In this document: positions 22,101 through 34,100 of the stretch, piece by piece | How the letters are laid out: each line of letters begins with the position of its first letter | Position numbering within the stretch: position 1 is the stretch's first letter | Assembly (NCBI RefSeq): GCF_964204865.1 | Contig: NC_135255.1 | Span: 14,537,135-14,601,134, forward strand | Origin: Styela clava | Lineage: Eukaryota > Chordata > Ascidiacea > Stolidobranchia > Styelidae | DNA: 64,000 nt | Direction: 5' to 3' | Translations under genes and position numbers: made by a program | The notes under the pieces: generated by a model | Databases searched by the model: none | What the model was told of the DNA's origin: nothing | The model's input: the letters and a program-made list of their open reading frames with translations, nothing else

Positions 22101-25100
22101 ACTATTGAGTATAGTAGTCCAATAGCCAAAATTGTTTTTCATTTGTGGGGCTTACTCTTCACTTGCAAATAATAGTGTAATAGTTGATTATTTGCCCAAA
22201 TTGTTCCATTTCACAAATCTCATCATTTAAAAATTGATTACACGGAAAAACAATAATTTTCTTTTTTAAATTTGTATTAATCTGTACATGCGAATCAACC
22301 CATCTCCTATTTTCTCAATTTGATTTTAATCAATACTTCAATTAATAATTGATTTTAATCAATCTCTCTCTCTCTCTCTCTGTCTCTATTCTCCACCTAC
22401 AGTGTTTAACACTCAGATCCATAACTTTAAATTATCTTCCAGGAAATATGAGAGCAAAATCTGTGCTTGGTGCTAACGCATTGTTCCGGGAAATGTACCA
22501 GAATTTAACGAACATGTTTGGTGAATCTCCTAATCCTACAGTATTACTTACACAGGCTGGGCAAACACAACAGGTATGTTATAACATTTTTACTTTTGGA
22601 AAGTATAGATTTGAGAAAACATCATTTTGCTGGAGTTTTAGGAATAATACCATTTTTTTTCTGATTATTTCATTTCATGGTCTGGAAATTGATACAGGGT
22701 TTTAATATTTGAAACAAATTATTTAAGTAAAATTCATAAATTAATCAACTTTTCCAAGTTTCCATTTTTTAATAATGATGGCCGGTATTGGTCAATAACC
22801 GGTTAACCATTGCCACCCATCATTGTTAAAAAATGGAAACTTGGAAAATTGAATAAATGATGAATTTTATTCAAATAATAGTTGCTTGGTAAAAACATTT
22901 AATTTGGAATTTCAACTACAAACCTTTTTAAAATTGTTCACTCGGATGTAGGAATATATACCGATAAATCGAAAATATAAAGTCAGATCTATAATTCTGG
23001 CAACTTGGAAGTCAATTTTTGTTAGTTTATTCCTGAACCGTTTAACTGAAATTCCCAGCCCGGTTAATTAGCCATAAAGATCTCTATATAATTTTTTTAG
23101 TCTCTTCAAAAAGGACTTCCCAGTGCACAACCTTATGTCTACAGTCATCCAAAAATGAAGAAGTTGGAAGAGGTTGTTCTTAATCATTTTAAAGATTTTA
23201 CAAAAAGTGAGTTGAAGCTTTTGGAGTTTTCATGTCAATTATTGTATTCTGGAAAAAAAAATAAATATAATAGCCTTCTAGCGACTTCTTTTTGAAATAA
23301 CGAAAATCTGAGGTTTATTGTGAGAATATTTGGCAAAATTGTGAGAATATTTTGAGGTTTCATGATAATAGGATAATATTTATCATATTATAAGTAATTG
23401 TCCCCTAATGCGGATTAGGTGTTGCTGTTGAAACCTCATGCAGGGTTAAAATAAAATATTTTGCTGAAAATAAAGGAAAACTCAACTTCCAGGATACGTC
23501 ACAAACCCAGTCAACTGTTAAAATTTATTCTATTAATCTATCAAAATGGTATTGCTTTGTTTTATAATTAATTTTAGCTACTTTCTGAACTTTAATACTT
23601 TATTGATTATTATACATTCAGGTCATGGTGATGATTCGACAAGGGTTATGGTTTTCTGTCAATATCGAGATAGTGTGCAAGAAATTACAGAACTTCTGCA
23701 AAACCATCGACCTCTTGTTCGCCCAATGCAATTTGTTGGTCATTCAACCGCTTCTGGAAAAATTGCAAAATTTACCCAAAAAGATCAACTGATGGTAAAT
23801 TGACTGGTATTTTTTGAATTACTTTCAATTATGGCATGACTCGAAATATGTCTAAAAAATATCTCAATACTTATTTAAAATAAAGTGTCTCAAAACTGTT
23901 GTGTTTAGCCAATAAGCTATGTCTGGTTATCCTAAAAATTTTTGCTGAAATTCAGAATAAGCAAATTTTAATCATACTTACATATTATTATCATGGTATG
24001 TCTATATCTATACGTCTTTAGATAGTGGTAAATTGGACATGTTGGAAATATTTACTTTCAGTGAGTTATTCTGTTCACTTTGCCACAATCGAATCAGAAA
24101 CATTACTATTGATTGGGATTTTACTGGACTAACTACACACGTAAACAACTTTTCAAAATATATTTCATTGAGCTCAACAGGCCACTCAATTCAGAATACA
24201 TCATATGTTTCATGATAAAAATTATTCTTTTATGTTTCATTCGAATACTATCCCTGATCTGATAGCAATATCTAGTATTCGTACCTATTTACAGGTTGTA
24301 TCAAAATTTCGAGAAGGTGGTTATAATACATTGATATCAACTTGTGTTGGTGAGGAAGGTCTTGATATTGGAGATGTGGATTTGATTGTTTGTTTCGATG
24401 CTCACAAAAGTCCGATTCGACTCGTACAAAGAATGGGAAGAACTGGAAGAAAAAGAAAAGGAAGAATAGTAATGCTCGTTACAGAGGGAAAAGAAGAAAG
24501 GGTATTGAATTTATAGTTCTCCGTCCATAAGAAATTATTATAAAATTGTTAATCAGTGATGGATAGAAAGTCAAGTTGAGTCATGTGACGACTCATCCGA
24601 GGTACTTGATTATGAGCCTGAGTCGTTTTATTTAAATGACTTTGTCACTTCGAGTTTTTGTTAAATACTGACTCGATTCCTGCTCGAGTCAAGTCAATTA
24701 TTCCTCGAGTCTCCCCCTACACTGTTGTTGATATGACAAGTTATTGTTTATTAATAATAATAACATGATCTTTTTCAACGAAATAGTAAGTATATTTGTG
24801 AGCTTTCGTTAGATCATGGTCTAACTTCTTCAAACAATACAAGATATAACTGTAAATATAAAGATCACAAGAATTTAATTTATTTTAAAATTAAGTTTTC
24901 TATAACTGATTTAGATGCTATGGTAATTTAATTCATATCATCTCCGAACTGTCGGTCTAACTAATGTGGTTGGGTTGAAGTTCGTCTATTTGTGTGGTTT
25001 CCTTTGTTTGCTTTTGAACCATGTTTGTTTGTGTTGTTGCTGTTTTTTTTTTGATAGTACTGTTTGTCTTTTGGTTTTGTATTTGCGTTGAAGTCCCTCT

Positions 25101-28100
25101 CCGTTTGAGTTTTAATCTTTTCTATTGATTCCATGTGGTTACCGAGTCTTCATTTTGTTAATCCAGAAATGTTTTTTGTTTTTCCTGTTATTGTTTATTG
25201 TTGTCATTTTTTTCTTTTTATTGTTTTTATTTTTACTTTTTCAAAGCTGAAATCATTTTGCTTTCGTAGTGTATTCGGCTCTGTTGTTACCATGTGGCAT
25301 CGTTTCTGCATGTCTGCATGCATTTGATATATTTCTATTATACTTGTGTTTCCTGAATATTTAATCCCATAAACTTTTTTTTGAATGAGGTTCGCTCTGT
25401 ACATTGCCTTGCACTGCCTTGGTACCTATTACTGTTAAGTAAAATCCACTACATTTTGTCAAGACCGGACTCTTTTAGGCTCAGCAATGCCTACCCAGTT
25501 TACTACCTCGTGCAAGGCATGTGATTTTGAACTTGAGGTTTTAATGTGCGATGCCACCATAGGTAAGTCTACACTTGAACCACATAAAAGATGTTGTTAC
25601 TATGTCATTTGAATGCTGAGAAATAGAGCATCATTATTGGCATCACATCGCTAGGTTTGTTAATATTTAAAAAGGTTGGAATTTCCTTCATTTGATTACA
25701 ATTTGTTTTATAGGATTATAACTCCAGTCTCTCGAACAGAAAAAGTATTCAAAAAGCCATCACTGGTAATTCATCTCGTGGCCTGCAGTTTTATCAACAC
25801 AATCCGAGAATGGTTCCACAGGGATTGAACCCAGAAGTTTTCAAAATGTTTATGACTATTGAGAAAAAACCTGAGCCGACCCCTGCAGTTTCAAAATTTG
25901 CGAAGAAGAAAAATGCAAGAAAAACTGAGAATTTGGATATTTCTGTAATGTTGAAAAATGGTATTTATTTGAAGATTGAATTTTTTTATGTTCATATTTG
26001 CATGACATTTTTATCTCTATAGACTACATGAAATGAGTTATTCCAATCAACCAATAGAAATATAATTTTTGAGGATGTTTCGCACTTTACTCGGCTAAAT
26101 TTTAGATCATGCCTTCAAACAAATGTCGCACAATTAGTGTTCAAAATTCATAGCAATGTTTTTTGTAATTAACAAATACCTATAGCCTCTTGTATCTCAG
26201 AAGATCATACTAGAAATGGGGATGTATCACCAGAGGGTGATATACAGATTTTGCAGAATTGTCATTGGTAGAAATGAGCCTTTTCCCGCAATTAATTCGC
26301 CGCTCAACTTCAAATTGTTTGTCATTAAAGGTGGAACAAGTTATCATAAATAACCCTATTACTTTTTTCGATATTTCTCCCGGTGTCATGAGACCTGATG
26401 ATTCACCTAAAATTGCTATTTTATTTTATGGGAACACTTTTCATGATGTATGGAAACACTAGCGTCACGTTTGTCCGCTAATTTGTCCGTTTCAGCAAAC
26501 TATGAGCTCACCTAAGGCTTTTTTAAAAGTACTGATTCATTCCTTTAGTCCATATATTTGAGGATTGTTTTTTGTTATTTTCAACCAAATTTTTATATTT
26601 TTTTACATCTTACTATCCCAGTCGAAGCTCGAGATCCAATTTTTCTGAATCAAGAACAAATAAAGGAATGGAACGATATGTTGAAATTGAATTCAAAAGA
26701 AAAAGAGATGTTAAAAATATTGCCAGCAGGAGGCCGTATGATGTGTTTAGATAAAAAGGTAACTGTGTTTATATTTTATTTATGTTGTTAGGTTTCAGCA
26801 GACACATTGGCTTTAAAATTATTTTAGGTTAATTTAACTGTTCTCTATATCAATGTGTTATATATTTTAGAAAATGCATTATTGGTATTAGGTATATTTA
26901 TAAAGCATAATTTTAGCTTAAAATGTAGCTGTGCTTTTGCTTGTATTTTCTACGTTTATATTTGGATTAAAGTATTAACACTTCCGAAAAAATGTTTGAA
27001 AGCAAAATAAAATCAGTTTCTTCTTATGAATGGTGGAGTACTGATATTTTTTATCTTGTTTGTTGAATTTCATTTCATTAGAAAAATCCAAATTCTTCAT
27101 CAACGAAGCAACCGATGTTATCATTATCAGAATGGACAGATTGGCAAACAAGATTTCAGTCTCCGAGTGTCAGTGGTCATTCTTCTGTCACAAACAACTT
27201 TGTTGAAGTGAGTGTTTACATTATGACAAAACAATTGAAATTAATAAGAATTTTCATATACCTAATTAAGCTTTAGAAATTTTGCACTGATCAGGTTCGA
27301 TTTTGGTTTAAGTAAAACTTGTTGAATCCAGGTTCTTCCCATTACCTACATGATTTACGTATCGGTACTCTTCTAATAGTATTAATTGATGAACTCATAT
27401 ACCAACGAAATGTTAGATTGTATTTTGTGCTGTTTAAATCTGGTACCCATGTACGTTCACATGACTGGTTTATGTATATTCCCGTTCTTCGATACTGTAC
27501 TCTATATCCAATGAAATCAGACAAGCTGGATGGATATGTATAGTTGAAAAAAGAGAAGACTCTGTTGTCATGATTTTTCAATTTCCATGTACTTTTTTTT
27601 GAAAATAATTTTTTTTCTCTCTCTAACAGATAATGGAGATTTGTGATCTGGTTAAACAATCGGATGAAAAAAGTTTTGATGGAAATATTGCTCCTTTTTT
27701 GGGTGGAAAATACAACAAATTAAAAATTGGCACTGAAAAGAAAAATATATTAGACAGTTTCTTGGTTCCAAAAGAGAAACCTCTTAAAAAGATAACAAAA
27801 CAAAAAATACCAGACCAAAAAATAGAACAGAAAAATTTATCGCCAGAAATGAGTACGGACACCGATTTTGAACCAGCACCACTGAAGAAAATATTTCCAG
27901 AGAAGAAAAATTTCAAATCAAAATTGCTTGAGTTTTCTGTTAATAATGTGTCTTCAGAATCTAACAGCAGAGATGATACTTTAACAGGAATTGAGTCTAT
28001 TTTACATGATCCTGAATCTGGTAGTAATACCGCTGTGAGGAATTTAAATGGTACTAAGATAGTATCACAAGGAAATACTGTTGTGGGTGATAAACCGAAT

Positions 28101-31100
28101 GATGAAGATGTTGAAATTGATATGATGCCTGATTTTGATATTGGAGATTGGGAATCGAACAACAATTCAAGGGAAAGAGTGAATGAGAATGAAAATAGAA
28201 ATATTAACAAAAAGGAAGAAGTTTTAAATGAGCAAAAATTTGAACAAATTACTACATTTGACTCGGAAAATCAAAAAATTTGTCTTGCTCAAGAAAGTGG
28301 TATTAACGTCCAATGCGCTTCTGAATGTCCAGAATCGAATGAAAATAGCCTTCTGATGAAACTAATTGATAATTTATCAGCTATTCCTACAGAAACTCCG
28401 GTTTTGCGACCAATAAATAAAAATCAATCGAGAAGAAATTCTATTGAAATTGATCTTCAAACTCCATCTTCATTTAGTTCTATTGATTTAGACTCAATGG
28501 ATGAGTTCGATAATTCTGATTTTGAAGATTGTGAAACTAAATTAAAAAATCAAGTTAAACCATTGAAAAGGGCTTGTTTTGCGCTTCGAGATGATGACAA
28601 TGAGAACAATACTATTGATGATAGTTTGATGCTGGAAAATAAAGAAAATACAAAAAAGGCTGTTAATACAGTTTTAACCGAAACTGAAGCAAAATTGGAA
28701 GACAATTTCAATGAGGATGTAACCCACTCTGCGGAATATAAAACTGATTGTGATGTCATACAAAATAGTAATGAACCTGTTGATAGGACTCGAAGCAGTT
28801 TAATTCCAACGTCTTCAAAAAATAATTCTATATCTAAAAACGAAATGACAACTGATGCAGACGTTCATACCATTCAAAATAGCATAAACCAGACGAAGAA
28901 GGCACCAGACAAGCAAGCTACATTCAATACATCTGCTGATATGTTCGATGCGGAATTTGATGTTAATTTTGATTTTGGTAGTTTTGATGATTTTGAAAAC
29001 TCTCACGAGTCTTTTACTGAAAAAAGTCCCGTGTTAAAGACTAAAAGGAGATCATCGAATAACTTCAATCCAAAATCTTCTCCAGAAATTATTTCAATAA
29101 AACCAGAGCAAAAAATGGAGACATCTCTTGCTCATGTAACGCTCACACAAAGGGTTGAAAATCGAGCTCTTTTCGCTGATTTACCAAAATGCCAATCTGA
29201 TGTTAATATACCAGTCGCTGAAGTGAAACCACAACGATCTTCTTCATTTATTAATCTAGAAACTAATGATTATCAGAATGCCATTCCTACGACAACGGAA
29301 CACGTACAAGTGCCAACTAGAATTGAAGGAAATGGTAATCCTGGAATGGGATATTCTGACGATGATACACTGCAAGAACAAATTCAGCAACCTAACGATT
29401 CATTGAAACGGAAAAGAGAATTTAATGATGATAACAACAATTCTACTTTTCGTAAGCGCCAGAGAAAAATATCAAATGGTTCTAGTTTTGTTGAATTCAA
29501 AAGTCCAAAATTCGAAACTCCAAAAACTTTACGAAGTTCGGAAGATTCTGAAGAATCTCCGATATGCATACGGAAGAAACGGACAAATAAACTACTCTTC
29601 TCACCTGAAAGTGAACTTTCTCAACTAGTTTTTACACCAAATGACAAGCAAGATCCTGATGAACACAAGCTTAATCTTCTCCGTAATTTGCATCCTAAAG
29701 AATCACCAATTATTGCAGCGCAGCGTAATATAAAAAAAATGACAACAAATAAGCACAGTACGCCAAAATGTCCGAAGTTTTCGAACGATGAAAAAGATTC
29801 TTCAGATGATGCCTTCGTTGGAAATAATAATAATGTAAGTATTATTTGTTGTTATTATAAGTTGTATCTTGTTTTGTTTGAAGAAATAAGAATATTATCT
29901 AACAAAAATTTAGAAAGGACTCTTCTCTGTGTTATATCTAGTCAAGAATTATTCAATATAGGAATATTGAATATGTCGTGACCCAAATCTGGAGTAGCCT
30001 GAAAAAAACCAAGTTACCTCAAAATTGTTTGTTTTTTCAACAAGAGCTCAAAACTTATTGATTTTATTTTCTAGTAAATTTGATTGTTTATTTTGTATTT
30101 AAATGCTACACAATAGTAATTGTATATGTGTGAAGTATCACAGCCTAGAAACTTGTCTAGGTAAAGCCACATTTTCAAAAACTCGCTAATTCTCTTGTTT
30201 TGAGATAATTTCTATTTAAAAAAAATCAGGTGTCAAAGTAATTGCTTTGTAATTAATATTTTGTTTGCAGTCATAAAAGCGCTACATGCTGTGTAGCATT
30301 CAAAGCCTTTGGTCATGAGATTTACAAATTAATTTTCTGTAGAAAATTTATATTGTAAACCACTGATAAAGAATCTTGTTTGGAGAAAATTTGTAAAAAA
30401 AACTTGGATTATAATCCAATATTAACTGAATACAATTTTACTTAAATATTGTATTTTCGTATTTGTTAATTTCATCAAAAGCCTAAGAAGCAACGTCGAT
30501 ATCGAATGAAGAATTTTGTGGAAGATGAAGCCGAGGTGAGTGATGATGGAGTCGATGTTTCATCGGATGAAGATGAAGAATTAACTGAAGATCTTGAGGA
30601 AATGAGAAATTTTATGAATGATGCTACAGTATTAACTCAGCATGTCGCTGCCGATGGTGAGATTTTTTTTTCTTTTTGCTCAGTTTGAAGGGAGGAGTGA
30701 ACAGTCTCGGTAGACAGGTTGAATGGATTTGAAACAGTTTTAATGGCTCATAAGTTGTAGCTATTTTAGTTAGAATGATTTATATTCTCATATAGGACTA
30801 TAATGAAATCTATCTATCTGCTTGGTTGGTGCTCAGTTTAAATATAACAATGAAACGGACGCTGCAATTAGTATACAGCAGTACACGAAATTAAGGTTCC
30901 AATTGCATTCCTATGCAAAATCTCCTCCAAATATATCTGCTCAGGCCGGGTGTATGATTAGTTGGGAATGGGATATATCTCATTTCATTTATATATGCCC
31001 GCTAAATATATTTGAACGAACCAACAAGGATAAAGATTTGTGGATTTTCAAAATTTGGTCCGAGTTACATGGTATTAATAATATTTAAAAACAGCGAATT

Positions 31101-34100
31101 TTAAGAATCAAGATCACAGGAGTTTGTATTCATATTTCAATGAATTTATCAAAATTCTTGCGGAATTTATGGTTATGCAATACTGAAATAGTTGCTAAAA
31201 AATACTTAAAATTTTAGTATTCATTTCGTTGATGTGTTTTAACCAGATATTGTTCTTTTAGGAAACCAGAAACAGCAATATATTTTAATTTGTTTGTTAT
31301 TTGTAGTATTATTTGTTTGCATCATCCAGAAAGTACCATTGATGAGCATGCTATGTATTTACAATCAAAGCCTGATTTCTTTGGGGAACCTTCTAAATTT
31401 GAAAGTCACAATGGAAAATTCAAACTTGCTTATGGAGTTGGACAAAGATTGGATGTTTTTTCACAGGTGAAATCTCATTTCATGACGTGTGAATGATATT
31501 CAAAGGACTATTTAAAATTATTTGTTGGAGTTATGCGAGGAACTATGCATATTTCATGGATGCTGTAGTGAGAATAAAGATGACTATTTTATTAGATTTG
31601 AGACTTTGTATTTCTTTGTATTTCGTAGTTAGAATGGAATATGCTTGTTTGAACAATTCTGACGAACGTTATATTACTGAAAAATGTTTTCGTCGTTGTG
31701 CAGCAAGACTCTAGCATCACATAGAACCCTGTTTGAAATTTGTGAATATCAATAATTTTCTCACTAATTCAAAATTTTGTGAATATATGGAAGTCAAATT
31801 TGGAGTTTTGGCTGTTTCACATACATCATCATCATCAGATTATGATGCGAGAAAAAAACCACGAACCCCTTAATTCTATTAAATACTGTTATTCTGTTAA
31901 GAATTTGGATTACCGATCGCCTTCATTTAGGACAGGACAAATTTAGAGGGGTTGGGATATACCTGTACTAAAAAATATTCTTCAACATTTTTCAAATACA
32001 ACAGGATTTATGAAACTGATATACTGTATTGTAATCTTGTGGTATAAAACTTTTTTTTTTTGGTACAAAATAGGCTGAGTAATTTTGTGCAATAATATTT
32101 CAACTTCTTTGGCACTAAAGATTTAAACCAATTTTTAAACCAATTAATTTGGGGGCAAATCGACTGGTGCTCAAACAGCAGCATCAAACAATCCTGTTCT
32201 TCGCATCTGCTTTTTAAAATCATCTTATCGATGGAAGATAAACAAAAAAATTCTTGAAATTTACTCTACAATATGACCTATTTGCAGGAAGTTCCAGATG
32301 ATGTTTCAGGATATGAAGAAGATAGTTTTGTTTGTGATGAAATAGAGCATGATGACAATACTGATCTTGGAGAAATAACTTTGTTAGAAAATCCCAGCAA
32401 TATGTCTAAACAAAGAGTAACAAGGAGACAGGTAGTGAAAATCAGTATTTTATATTGTTAATCAATTTACTGGAGATTATGGTAGAAAAATGTTGACTGT
32501 GACTCACTCTAATATATAACACAGGGGTGAAGCATTATTTAATTTAGATGTACTTTATAGTTAGTTGCTCACTATATTGAAGCAATTTTCCGTGTTACAG
32601 GAAAATATAAATAAGTCTTGGTTTACACCATAAAATAAATCATGGTAATATTTCAATGCATATCGCATTTTCCTGTCGAGTGATATTTGTTTGCTGGGTT
32701 ATGCTCCACTGGCCGCCTGTTGCACATCCTCGTTATAAACTATATAAAAGGGGGAGCCCTAAAGAATCACTAACTCGGGTAGAGCTGAAACTGATAAAAT
32801 GAGGAAACAAATGCTGTTGGCTGTAGAATACTTGAAAAGTCCAAATTCAGCTTGTTGAGTAGCTGGGGCCTACTCTATGACTGACCATTCCGGTAAAATT
32901 TGTTCTATTTACCTTAATGGGGTTTTGATGTTTTATATGGCTTTTGGTATTGCGGTTAAATGCAATAGATATTTTAATTGGTAGATTTTCAAAAGATCAC
33001 AAATTTATTTCCATTTCTCATAATTGCAGGCTGAATTGAACAGACTCAGAAAAATGAATTACGATGCTAAACCTGTTTCACCTGTAGTTAGTAAATTGAA
33101 AAAGCAATTTCCTAATAAAAACAAGCAATCAAGAAAACGAATTGTATATATGGACGATTCTACAGACAGTATTGAAAGTGGGAACACATCTTTGCAACGA
33201 CAAAACGACACCGCCGAACGAAGTTCAAATATTTCTTCTGGAACTTGGTCGTGTCCAGCCTGTACTTTAGAAAATTCATCAACTTTACAAATCTGCAAAT
33301 TGTGTGATTCAGAAAAGCCAAATCATTCCGGTGTAAAAGACACGAAATTATATATGTGGGCATGTGATTTATGCACATATGTGAACAGAGGCCCACATAC
33401 TGTATGTGACATGTGTGACGCTAAATATGTTGAACCTACATCAATGGAAAAATGTTCTACATCGAAAAATGTTCAAAAAATCGTTAATCTTAGTGGGAAT
33501 TGTTCATATAATCAAAATACGAATTTGCAGAAAAATTTTTGTGATAAAAATAATCATATGCTAAATAAAGTGCAATCTAGCGATACTTCAAAAATCAAGA
33601 GTCCTGTTATGAAGAGTTCATTTCATCAACGCTCATTGGCTGATGCTGTTCATAAAGAAGTTTCTGAAGAAGATCGAAATTCGGATCCCCGTTCTGAGGA
33701 TGTTTCCTGTGATATCATATCAGCTACCCCACAACCTCAACGTAAAATGGAATTCAAGAAAAGGCCAAATGCAACAATAAAAGGTAAATCCTGTTATGAC
33801 ATTTGTAACAGAGAATAAAAAATACTTTTTGGACACAAAGTGGGCCTATAAATTGTTATGTTGTTGTTGTTAGTATTCTTCTTTATTTTGTTGTGAAAAA
33901 ATTGCTCTTCTCTTTATTATTAACTACTGGATCAATAACTTTGAAGTGGTTGAAGATTGTTGTTGTCGCTAGAAGGCTATTTTCTTTATTCATTTCCAAA
34001 ATTTCCGTGGTCACTATCGGATTCGTTTTTATGTGTGCGATGATGTCATCAATTAAAAAAGTGCACACCTTGTGGTGGTTACGTGTGTGCAATTGTCACT

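Noticed and set aside
31290..31330. Upstream extension of FANCM exon 18 ([10 protein letters not shown])
   Set aside because: The acceptor CATCCAG at 31329 gives the phase needed after exon 17. The earlier TTTGTAG acceptor puts the exon in the wrong frame.
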